Of a stretch of DNA of 14,931 nucleotides, positions 1 through 6,847 are shown one piece after another (within the stretch, counting starts at the first letter, position 1; every line of letters starts with the position of its first letter). The translations under genes and the position numbers were made by a program. The notes beneath the pieces are model-generated. The model ran no database searches, was not told where the DNA came from, and saw nothing but the letters and a program-made list of their open reading frames with translations. The stretch comes from JBBRHF01 sp038223055 (GTDB taxonomy: Bacteria; Actinomycetota; Actinomycetes; JACCUZ01), in contig JBBRHF010000104.1 in assembly GCA_038223055.1 (NCBI GenBank), positions 1-14,931 of the forward strand, given 5' to 3'.

Positions 1-123
1 TGCGGCGGCGGTGGGCTGCACGAACGGCGCGACGGCAAACGGCGCGACGGTGACGAGCGCGGCAGCGCCAGCCAGCACGGCGGCGCGTCGGCTCACAGAG
101 GGGATCGGGGGGAGCGTGGGCAC
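1..123 (-). CDS. N-terminus of a Tat-exported protein (partial)
   Basis: Only the first 41 codons are present; the frame stays open to the left edge. The N-terminus reads VPTLPPIPSVSRRAAVLAG and continues as a hydrophobic Ala/Val stretch to about residue 32, then VQPTAAA. The SRRxAVL core at residues 11-17 followed by a weakly hydrophobic helix matches a twin-arginine signal peptide, so the product is probably exported folded. The GTG start at 123 was chosen because GGAAGGA lies 7 nt upstream (129-135). A near-consensus promoter sits about 95 bp upstream (217-244). The mature part is outside the window, so the function is unknown. The call of a real gene rests on start, ribosome binding site, signal peptide and promoter all agreeing. 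Confidence 0.7.
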   Translation of the reverse strand, partial: MPTLPPIPSVSRRAAVLAGAAALVTVAPFAVAPFVQPTAAA

Positions 124-216
124 GTCAATTTCCTTCCGGAGGACCCGCAGGCCCAGGGAGACGGAGGTCTCACCGGTCCGCAGGTCGACAACGGCGACGA
201 GACGTGTACGTGTTAA

Positions 217-244
217 ATAGTACGCAAGTTGCTGTGTATGTCAA
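217..244 (-). promoter_or_regulatory. Near-consensus housekeeping-type promoter
   Basis: On the minus strand a perfect TTGACA (positions 239-244) is followed by a 16-bp spacer and TACTAT (217-222). The predicted start is near 207-210, giving an untranslated leader of about 85 nt before the GTG of the exported protein at 123. The stretch is markedly AT-richer than its surroundings. This is the best promoter match in the window. It overlaps the 5' extension of the divergent methyltransferase frame, which argues that the methyltransferase begins downstream at 282. Confidence 0.65.
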
Positions 245-281
245 GCAGAGCCAACGGACCGAGCGTGCCATCGTGGCGCCC

Positions 282-1118
282 ATGGACGACACAACACCCG
301 TCACACCGGCCCTGCGCCGACCGGTCAACGCGCGCGAGAGTTCGGCAGCGAGCAGGCGCTGGTGGGACGCCGACGCCGAGGACTACCTGGCCGAGCACGG
401 CACCTTTCTGGGAGACGCGCGCTTCGTGTGGTGCCCCGAGGGGCTCTCCGAGGCCGATGTCAGACTGCTCGGCGATGTTGCCGGGCGAAGGGTTCTCGAG
501 GTGGGCGCCGGCGCGGCCCAGTGTGCCCGGTGGCTGCTGGCCCGCGGCGCCGATCCGGTCGCGCTGGACCTGTCCGGGGTGATGCTGGGACACGCCCGTC
601 GTCTCGGGGCGGCGGCCGGCCTCGACGTACCCCTCGTGCAGGCCGACGCGCAAGCGCTGCCCTTCGCCGACGGCTCGTTCGACCTGGCCTGCTCGGCCTA
701 CGGCGCCGTGCCTTTCGTGGCCGACTCGGCGGCGGTGATGCGCGAGGTGGGCAGGGTGCTGCGGCCGGCCGGGCGGTGGGTGTTCGCAACGACCCACCCG
801 ATCCGGTGGTGCTTCCTGGACGACCCCGGCGAGGGCGGCCTGGTGGCGGTGAGTTCCTACTTCGACCGCACCCCGTACGTCGAGCAGGACGCCGGCGGTG
901 TGGCGACCTACGTCGAGCACCACCGGACGCTCGGGGACAGGGTCCGCGAGATCGTCGGCGCAGGGTTGCGCCTGGTCGACCTGATCGAGCCGGCCTGGCC
1001 GGAGGGGCACACCCGCACCTGGGGCCAGTGGAGCCCGCTCCGCGGGGCCGTCATCCCCGGCACCACGATCTTCGTCTGCGAGAAACCTCCGGAAACCCCC
1101 GCCAAGATCAAGCAATAA
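282..1118 (+). CDS. Class I SAM-dependent methyltransferase
   Basis: A 278-residue soluble protein of the Methyltransf_11 type. Motif I is VLEVGAGAA (residues 71-79). The acidic residue ending strand 2 is in LDLSG (near 95-99), motif II-like ADAQALPF is at 121-128, and the strand-4 region FDLACSAYGAVPF follows. These form the S-adenosylmethionine pocket; the acceptor substrate cannot be read from sequence. The N-terminal WWDADAEDYLAEHG and the C-terminal WGQWSPLRG segments look like family-specific caps and may contact substrate. The frame is open back to a GTG at 204, but that extension crosses the divergent promoter at 217-244, so ATG 282 was chosen. No strong ribosome binding site precedes it, and GTG 273 is an alternative. 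The gene stands alone and divergent from the exported protein. Confidence 0.88.
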   Translation: MDDTTPVTPALRRPVNARESSAASRRWWDADAEDYLAEHGTFLGDARFVWCPEGLSEADVRLLGDVAGRRVLEVGAGAAQCARWLLARGADPVALDLSGVMLGHARRLGAAAGLDVPLVQADAQALPFADGSFDLACSAYGAVPFVADSAAVMREVGRVLRPAGRWVFATTHPIRWCFLDDPGEGGLVAVSSYFDRTPYVEQDAGGVATYVEHHRTLGDRVREIVGAGLRLVDLIEPAWPEGHTRTWGQWSPLRGAVIPGTTIFVCEKPPETPAKIKQ

Positions 1119-1200
1119 GGAAAGCCCGATCGGTCAGCTAGACGAGTTCGTGATCATCACCGACGGCGTCCGCAGCCCCCACGATGCCGCGGCGGTGCGG

Positions 1201-1237
1201 GCGACCTCGTGGGACCTCGTGGGACCTCGTGGGACCT
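1201..1237. repeat. 10-bp tandem repeat, about 3.7 copies
   Basis: The unit GGGACCTCGT recurs head to tail at 1211 and 1221. A first copy with one change lies at 1201 and a truncated copy starts at 1231. It lies in the 242-bp gap between the methyltransferase stop and the glycosyltransferase start. The rest of that gap (1119-1360) shows no gene I can support. The repeat is not a multiple of three and is not expected to be translated. It could be a replication-slippage array or a protein-binding array upstream of the glycosyltransferase; nothing decides between these. Confidence 0.8.
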
Positions 1238-1360
1238 GAGTCTGTGACGGATCGCACGCCACGAGCAGGTCGAGTCGGGTGTGTCCGACGTCGATATTCC
1301 CTGCGTGACCGTTGTCTGGCGTCGAACCCCCACGTACCCCCAGCGAATGCGCACGTCCCG

Positions 1361-2806
1361 ATGAACGTCGGCTGGCTCCGACGCGGCGTCGGCGTTGTGA
1401 TCGCCGCGGTCGTCGTCACGGCCGCGGCACTGCTGTGGGTGGCTGTTGCCTGGACCGACCCGATGCCGCTGCCCGCGACCGTGCAAAAGGCACTGTTGGG
1501 CCCGTTCTCGCTGGTCTACGAGGAGACCCGGCCACCCGCCCAGGTCGTGCTCGTCGCGCTGGCGCTTGCGTTGTGCGCGATGGCGGGTGTCGCCCTGGTC
1601 ACCTGGCGCTTCTCCCGTGTTGCGAGGGCCTCCCTCAACCACGCCGGGCACCCACTGTCACCGCACCTCATCATGAATGCAACCCGTGGTCGGTACGCCG
1701 GAGAGGTCACGATCACCGTCCTCATCCCGGCCCACAATGAGGCGGACCGGATCGGGTCCACCCTCGAGTGTCTCCGCACCCAGACCCGCCGACCGGACCG
1801 CGTCGTCGTGATCACTGACAACTGCACCGACGGGACCGACGCGGTGGCTCGGGCGGCGGGCGTGGCCGTGCACGCCACGGTCGGCAACACCGCCAAGAAA
1901 GCCGGAGCGTTGAACCAGGTGCTCGCGCTACTCCTGCCCGGCTGCGCCGACAACGACGTCATCATGGTTCTCGACGCCGACACCGACCTCACCCCGGGCT
2001 TCCTCGCCGAGGCCGCCGACCGCTTCACCTGCGACCGGGCGCTGATGGCGCTCGGCGGAGTGTTCACCGGCGAGCCCGGGCACGGCCTGCTGGGCCTGTT
2101 TCAACGAAACGAGTACGCCCGCTACGCCCGCACCATCGGGCGCCGACGCGGGCGGGTCGACGTGCTCACAGGCACATCGACGCTGTTCCGGCCGCTGGCG
2201 CTGCGCACCGTGGCCGCCTCGCGCGGCACGATGCTGCCCGGCCAGCCAGGTGACGTCTATGACACCGCCGCACTGACCGAGGACAACGAGATCACCATCG
2301 CGCTCAAGACCCTCGGGGCACTGATCCTGTCACCGGCCGGGTGCACGGTCGTCACCGAGCTGATGGACTCCTGGGCGCACCTATGGCGCCAGAGACTGCG
2401 GTGGCAACGCGGCGCGGTGGAGAACATCGGCGCCTACGGGCTGACCCCCGCGACGTTCCGCTACTGGGCGCAGCAACTGGGAATCGGCTACGGCACGATC
2501 GCCTTGAGCACCTACCTCGCGTGCATGACCATCCTCGTCCTCGCCGCCGACACCTGGATCTGGTTCCCCTTCTGGCTGGGCGTCGGGACCGTGTTCATGG
2601 TCGAACGCATCGTCACCGCCTGGAACACCGGCTGGGCCGGGCGGGCACTCGCTGCGCTCGTCCTACCCGAGCTGTTCTACGACCTCTTCCTCGACGCCGT
2701 GTACGTGACCGGCCTCATCGAGATCACCGCCGACCGCACCGCCCACTGGGGCCATGAACACCTCGGGCACACCACCCCGACCCCCGATCTGCTGGAGGTG
2801 CGGTGA
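1361..2806 (+). CDS. Membrane-embedded processive-type glycosyltransferase, GT2
   Basis: A 481-residue inner-membrane enzyme with the full motif set of processive family 2 glycosyltransferases (cellulose, hyaluronan and poly-GlcNAc synthases): ITVLIPAHNEAD at the nucleotide site, DNCTDG (residues 153-158), DADTD (205-209, metal and sugar nucleotide), GTST (271-274), TEDNE (306-310, catalytic base) and QRLRW (344-348). Two hydrophobic helices precede the catalytic domain (about 7-31 and 60-82) and two to four follow it (about 377-419 and 427-453). It probably polymerises a sugar from a UDP- or GDP-sugar and extrudes it; sugar and linkage are not readable. The start is ATG 1361. A longer frame from 1184 begins upstream of the tandem repeat and reads non-conserved Arg-rich sequence. 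No clear ribosome binding site is seen. The stop overlaps the next gene. Confidence 0.88.
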   Translation: MNVGWLRRGVGVVIAAVVVTAAALLWVAVAWTDPMPLPATVQKALLGPFSLVYEETRPPAQVVLVALALALCAMAGVALVTWRFSRVARASLNHAGHPLSPHLIMNATRGRYAGEVTITVLIPAHNEADRIGSTLECLRTQTRRPDRVVVITDNCTDGTDAVARAAGVAVHATVGNTAKKAGALNQVLALLLPGCADNDVIMVLDADTDLTPGFLAEAADRFTCDRALMALGGVFTGEPGHGLLGLFQRNEYARYARTIGRRRGRVDVLTGTSTLFRPLALRTVAASRGTMLPGQPGDVYDTAALTEDNEITIALKTLGALILSPAGCTVVTELMDSWAHLWRQRLRWQRGAVENIGAYGLTPATFRYWAQQLGIGYGTIALSTYLACMTILVLAADTWIWFPFWLGVGTVFMVERIVTAWNTGWAGRALAALVLPELFYDLFLDAVYVTGLIEITADRTAHWGHEHLGHTTPTPDLLEVR

Positions 2807-3048
2807 TGCTGCTCAGCGGGATCCTCTTCCCATCCGAATTTTTGGCCAGCACTTGGTACGCCACGCTGACCGCCTTCGTCGCCGTCAACACCCTCATCTA
2901 CGTCGTCCTATCCCTGGCCAAGATCGCACCCCCTCAGCACCCCTGGCAATGGATCTACCACCTACGCCACCCGAAGCGGCGCCGCGAGGACCGGTCCATA
3001 CACCCCCCGGGAGTGCCGCTGCGCGGTGCAGGGCCCGACGCTCACTAA
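2806..3048 (+). CDS. Small one-helix membrane protein coupled to the glycosyltransferase
   Basis: An 80-residue protein of no family I recognise. Residues about 14-40 (from WYATLTAFVAVNTLIYVVL) form a single membrane helix. The C-terminal half is basic (YHLRHPKRRREDR), suggesting it faces the cytoplasm, then becomes Pro/Gly-rich. The ATG shares one base with the glycosyltransferase TGA (TGATG at 2804-2808), and GGAGG at 2794-2798 is 7 nt upstream. GTG 2803 is a possible alternative with poorer spacing. The overlap implies translational coupling and fixed stoichiometry, so an accessory or stabilising subunit of the synthase is the natural inference. Function is otherwise unknown. Confidence 0.75.
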   Translation: MLLSGILFPSEFLASTWYATLTAFVAVNTLIYVVLSLAKIAPPQHPWQWIYHLRHPKRRREDRSIHPPGVPLRGAGPDAH

Positions 3049-3102
3049 CCCGCTCCCGGGCGAAAGCGACGACCGGCGCCGACGACCCAACCCCGACAAC
3101 GA

Positions 3103-3126
3103 CACGCCGACATCGTCGCCGGCGTG
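3103..3126. terminator. Possible bidirectional hairpin between convergent genes
   Basis: CACGCCG (3103-3109) and CGGCGTG (3120-3126) form a perfect 7-bp stem around a 10-nt loop. It lies between the stop of the small membrane protein (3048) and the stop of the convergent stalk protein (3181), where a shared terminator would be expected. There is no T-run on either side, and short GC stems are common at this base composition, so support is weak. Confidence 0.3.
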
Positions 3127-3180
3127 GGCATTGTGGGGCGGTGCTCAACATTGCGTGATCGCGGACGGCGTTGGGCGCAG

Positions 3181-6096
3181 TCAGGCGAAGCGGCCCCGCA
3201 ACGCCGTCGCGGCGAACGCGCCGAGCGCGAGGATGCCTAGACCGGCGAGACCGCGGCCGGCGCTGCCCGCGCCGCTCGCGCTGCCGACCCCGGCGATGGT
3301 GAGGTCGTAGGCGCCGCGGTTGTCGACCGCGCCGGCCGGAGCGCCGTAGGGCATGGCGTTGGCCGCGCCCTTCTTGTTGAGCGCCTGCATCGTGGCGTAC
3401 TCCTTACCGTAGCTCTTGGCGGCGGCGTCGCCGGCGTCGATGAGCTTGGCGGTGCCCTCGTCGCTGAGCTGCCCGGCACCGGTCACGATCTGCTGGTTGC
3501 CGCCCTTGGCCGTGATGAGGCCCTCGGCAATCTGGGCCGAGCCGTCCTTGGCGGCGTTGAGCCCCTCGAGCCCGGTGGCAAGCTGGTGTGCCCCGGGGGC
3601 GAGCTGGGTGCGCAGGGCGGCGGCGAGGGTGCCGGAACCGGTGGACAGGTCCGAAGATCCCTTGGCGAGCGCCTTGGCGCCGGTCACCGCGGCGGGCACC
3701 TTGACGGCGACCTGGTCCAGGCCGCCGGAGAGCTGGGAGGCACCGGCCGCCAGCTGGGTGGCGCCGTCCCCGGCCTGGGCGATGCCGGCCGCGAGGTCCC
3801 CCGCGCCGACGTTGGCCGCGCTCGCACCGGGCGCGAGCTGACCGATGCCGCCGATTGCGGTGGTCAGACCGCCGACGAGCTGGGCGAGTCCCTCGGTCAG
3901 GCCGCAGTAGCCGGCTGCTCCCGTGGCGACCGCGGAGTTGCACGCCGGGCTGCTCGTCCCACTGTTGGCGTCGGCGTTCGTGAGACCGCCGCGGAGGGTG
4001 AGCAGACCGTTGCGTACGCCGGTCACGCCGGGCAGCAGTTGGCCGGTGACCTGGCTGACGGCGGAGTCAAGGCCGCCACCGACGAGGTTGAGCCCACCGT
4101 TGAGATTCGTGGGGCTCGTACTCGTCGGGACGCCAAGCCCCGCCAGCACTCCGAGCAGCGCGTTGTTGGCGTCCGTCGTCGTCTTCTTGAGCGACTGCGT
4201 TCCTGCCGGGAAGGGGGGAACCGGTGGTTCTACTGGCGTCCCCAGGATGAGGAGGTTGACCCTCGCCACACACAGGGGTCCGCAGTCACCGGACGTGAGG
4301 ATTCCGGCCGCCAGTCGTTCGATGCTGCCCGACGGGAAGGCCTGCCCAGTCGTCGCCACGGCGGCCTGGAGGCCCGACTGGACGGCGCCCACTCCCCCCT
4401 TAACACCAAGTTGAGTGGCCTGCGTAGATCCGGCGGGGTCGCCGTTGAGGCCCTTCTGCAGCGCAGTCACGCCGTCACGGATGCTAGGCAACCCCGCCTG
4501 CGCGGGAACCTGACTGTGGCTGGTGCCCAACTGGGTAACCCCAGCGATCACTTGCTGCAAGCACCCGACCAGCGTCTGCCTCGCGGGGTCGGTGGCCACG
4601 CACGGTCCGGCCGTGGTGCCAATGGCCGGGATGATCAGGGTGTCAACCGCCGCCCTGAGCTTCGCGGCTCCACCCTTGGCGGCGGGCAAGCCGGTCGAGT
4701 TGTCGTTGAGCGACTGCAGGCCACCCGAGATGAGCCCGAGCGCACCCGCGAGCGCCTGGGAGCCATCGATCAGGTCACCGTCAGAGTTCGGGTCCTGGAA
4801 CCCCAGCGACAACGCGGAGGCGCCGGTCGAGAGAGCGTTGGCGCCCGTCTTGAGCTGACCGGCACCGGTCGCCAGGGCACCGAGCCCGACCGACAGGTCC
4901 CGGTTGCCGGCGGCGATCTTCTTCGCCCCTGCCGCCACCTTGCCGGCGCCGTCGGCAGCCGTGTCGGCGCCGGCGGCGAGCTTGTTGCCGCCGTCGATCG
5001 CCGTGGGTACGCCGGTTTCGAGGCCGGCGTTGAGCTGGCTGGCTCCGTCCTGCAACTTGGTCAGCCCGTCGAGCAGCTTCGCGGCGCCGTCGCGCAGCTT
5101 GAGCAGGTTGTCGTCGATCTTGGTGGTGCCGGCGGTGAGGTCGCGGCCGGTCTTGGCTCCGGTCGCGAACCCGTCCTGGCCGAACTTCAGCTCCTGGTGG
5201 TTCTGCGGGGAGATCGGCACCAGCTGCACGTTGGCGGCCGGGAACGCCGACCCGGATGTCCTGGCGGTGAAGCCGAAGTTCTGCTCGACCCGCCCGATCG
5301 GCGCGAACAGCACCATGGTCCAGCTCACCAGCCGGCCACCGTGCCCGTCACCGGCCTGGTCGGCGCGGTTGCCGGTCGAGGAAACGTCGGTGAACCCCTT
5401 GGGCAGGTCCAGTGCGAGCTGCCCGACGAGGGGCGTGACCAGGTCGATCGACTCCGTGACGGTCTTGCCGGAGCCGTCCGGATAGCTGATCTGGGTCGGC
5501 GCGGCAGTGGTGTTCTTGACCCGGTAGGTGACCTTGAGGTCGCCCGACTTGCCCTTGAGATCGCCGGGCTTGACCTGCTTTCCGTTCAACGCGTAGGTCA
5601 CCCGCACACTCACCGGCAGGTCCTTCGTGAAGGTCGCGACGGTGCGGAAACTCTTCTTCCCGTCGACGCGAAAATCGTAGGAAGCCTTGCCGTTGCTGGT
5701 CGACGGCGCCCCCCAGCCGTCGAGGTTACGCAGACCCTTGGTGGACGTGGGGTCCTGCAACGACACCGTGCCGCTGCCGCTGGCCTGGATCTGGGAGAAC
5801 AGCCGCGCGACGTCCAGCTTGCCCGACGCGTCGAGGTTGGCCTTGACGGTCTCCGACGTCTGTACGACGGGCTGACCCTCGGTCTTGGCCAGCGCGGCCA
5901 CGAGCGGGCCGGCCAGGCCCAGCGCGGCGGCCGTGCCGACGGCGGTCACGACCAGCATGATCTTTCGAGCTCTGCCGGGATGACGGATGTCCGCAGGTCG
6001 ATCCGAGCTGAGTTGATCCGGGGTAGGTCGATCCGGGCTAGGTCGATCCGGGCTAGGTCGATCCGGGCGTCGTTCGGTGCGGCGAATCGAGAGCAT
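3181..6096 (-). CDS. Membrane-anchored YhgE/Pip-like heptad-repeat stalk protein
   Basis: A 971-residue protein. Residues 10-35 are a cytoplasmic RPSPD-type pentapeptide repeat. Residues 46-70 are a signal anchor, 75-310 a probable beta-rich extracytoplasmic domain, and 320-880 hold many Gly/Leu-spaced heptads (DGAAKL, TGAGQL, AAGASQL) like the 'xxxLxxG' repeats of YhgE/Pip proteins and EsaA. Residues about 949-965 form a C-terminal membrane helix before RGRFA. Both ends are thus anchored and the long repeat region lies outside, unlike canonical YhgE, which has a multi-helix C-terminal permease part. Six cysteines occur as close pairs (499/512, 605/609, 719/731), fitting disulfides outside the cell. 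ATG 6096 has GGAGG 8 nt upstream, inside the end of the preceding gene, which stops 3 bp away. The role is unknown; known relatives are phage receptors and secretion components. Confidence 0.85.
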   Translation of the reverse strand: MLSIRRTERRPDRPSPDRPSPDRPTPDQLSSDRPADIRHPGRARKIMLVVTAVGTAAALGLAGPLVAALAKTEGQPVVQTSETVKANLDASGKLDVARLFSQIQASGSGTVSLQDPTSTKGLRNLDGWGAPSTSNGKASYDFRVDGKKSFRTVATFTKDLPVSVRVTYALNGKQVKPGDLKGKSGDLKVTYRVKNTTAAPTQISYPDGSGKTVTESIDLVTPLVGQLALDLPKGFTDVSSTGNRADQAGDGHGGRLVSWTMVLFAPIGRVEQNFGFTARTSGSAFPAANVQLVPISPQNHQELKFGQDGFATGAKTGRDLTAGTTKIDDNLLKLRDGAAKLLDGLTKLQDGASQLNAGLETGVPTAIDGGNKLAAGADTAADGAGKVAAGAKKIAAGNRDLSVGLGALATGAGQLKTGANALSTGASALSLGFQDPNSDGDLIDGSQALAGALGLISGGLQSLNDNSTGLPAAKGGAAKLRAAVDTLIIPAIGTTAGPCVATDPARQTLVGCLQQVIAGVTQLGTSHSQVPAQAGLPSIRDGVTALQKGLNGDPAGSTQATQLGVKGGVGAVQSGLQAAVATTGQAFPSGSIERLAAGILTSGDCGPLCVARVNLLILGTPVEPPVPPFPAGTQSLKKTTTDANNALLGVLAGLGVPTSTSPTNLNGGLNLVGGGLDSAVSQVTGQLLPGVTGVRNGLLTLRGGLTNADANSGTSSPACNSAVATGAAGYCGLTEGLAQLVGGLTTAIGGIGQLAPGASAANVGAGDLAAGIAQAGDGATQLAAGASQLSGGLDQVAVKVPAAVTGAKALAKGSSDLSTGSGTLAAALRTQLAPGAHQLATGLEGLNAAKDGSAQIAEGLITAKGGNQQIVTGAGQLSDEGTAKLIDAGDAAAKSYGKEYATMQALNKKGAANAMPYGAPAGAVDNRGAYDLTIAGVGSASGAGSAGRGLAGLGILALGAFAATALRGRFA
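5997..6071. repeat. 15-bp in-frame tandem repeat, 5 copies
   Basis: The unit GTCGATCCGGGCTAG is present at 5997, 6012, 6027, 6042 and 6057. The third and fourth copies are identical and the others carry one to four changes. On the minus strand it encodes repeated R-P-(S/T)-P-D pentapeptides before the signal anchor of the stalk protein. Copy number changes would keep the frame. Identical central copies suggest recent slippage. Confidence 0.9.
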
Positions 6097-6099
6097 GCG

Positions 6100-6816
6100 T
6101 CAGGCCTCCGAGGGACGCGCGTCGAGAATCTCAATACCGGCGGTACCGGCGGTACCGGCGTGACCGGCGTGCTGGCCGGATCGGGCGGTGGTCGTGGCGT
6201 CGTACGCGCCGTGGGGGTCGATCGGACCGGCGGGGCTCGAGGCGTCCGTCATCGGCGCGGCGGACCCGCTCTCGTCGGAGTCGGGCCGGCGCGGTGGCCG
6301 GGCCGCCCGCGTCGCCTCGGACTCGTCCCCGACGAAGGCCGCGCCGATGCCACCCACCAGGAAACCGACCGAGGCGGCCAGCAGCACCGTTGTCGCGGCG
6401 GTGACAGACTGCGAGCCGAACGCCGTCGGATCGATGCCGAAGGCGTATTCGTAGGCGCCGGCGATGGCGGCGATGCCGAGCAAGCCGGCCCACAGCGGCA
6501 TCCAGCCCAGGGTCGCGGCACACACCCCGGTGAGCACCGCGATCACGACGAACGCGGCCAGCGCGCGGCCGCTGCCGGAGTCGGGCAGGACGCCGGCGCG
6601 AAGGGCGTAGCCGATCCAGCCGAGCACGAAGCCGGTGACGAAACCGACGGCGCGCGGCAGCCCGGCGTCGGTCGTGGGCACCAGACCGAGCGTGGCTCCG
6701 ATCGCTGCCCCCAGCAGGGCCGAGCGGATCTCCTCCAGCCCGAGGATCCCGCCGAACTGGGCCAGCAGGGCCGCGAACAGCGCCAGCAGACCACCGGTGA
6801 TCAGCGTACGTCGCAT
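6100..6816 (-). CDS. Six-helix membrane protein of unknown function
   Basis: A 238-residue protein I do not recognise. About six hydrophobic helices are visible (near residues 5-25, 32-47, 53-72, 85-103, 107-122 and 136-162). A hydrophilic Ser/Ala/Asp-rich tail of about 75 residues (165-238) follows and is probably cytoplasmic. The tail contains HAG/TAG tripeptide repeats coded by a 9-bp tandem repeat. ATG 6816 has GAAGG 4 nt upstream. The gene starts 31 bp after the hydrolase stop and ends 3 bp before the stalk protein, whose ribosome binding site lies within its last codons. That spacing indicates one transcript and probably coupled translation. A partner or channel for the stalk protein is an inference only. 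No catalytic motif is seen. Confidence 0.8.
   Translation of the reverse strand: MRRTLITGGLLALFAALLAQFGGILGLEEIRSALLGAAIGATLGLVPTTDAGLPRAVGFVTGFVLGWIGYALRAGVLPDSGSGRALAAFVVIAVLTGVCAATLGWMPLWAGLLGIAAIAGAYEYAFGIDPTAFGSQSVTAATTVLLAASVGFLVGGIGAAFVGDESEATRAARPPRRPDSDESGSAAPMTDASSPAGPIDPHGAYDATTTARSGQHAGHAGTAGTAGIEILDARPSEA
6135..6170. repeat. 9-bp in-frame tandem repeat, 4 copies
   Basis: The unit TACCGGCGG is at 6135 and 6144, with single-base variant TACCGGCGT at 6153 and GACCGGCGT at 6162. On the minus strand it codes H-A-G and T-A-G tripeptides in the C-terminal tail of the membrane protein. Confidence 0.85.
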
Positions 6817-6847
6817 GGCGCCTTCGTCTCTTCTGGGGTACGTCGGT

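Noticed and set aside
1120..1239. Short plus-strand reading frame with coding-like sequence (DEFVIITDGVRSPHD) after the methyltransferase
   Set aside because: It has no start codon or ribosome binding site, is about 40 codons long, and ends inside the tandem repeat. It could be a gene remnant, but nothing confirms this.
1184..1360. N-terminal extension of the glycosyltransferase from ATG 1184
   Set aside because: It would translate the tandem repeat and an Arg/Cys-rich stretch unlike GT2 proteins; ATG 1361 starts directly before the first membrane helix.
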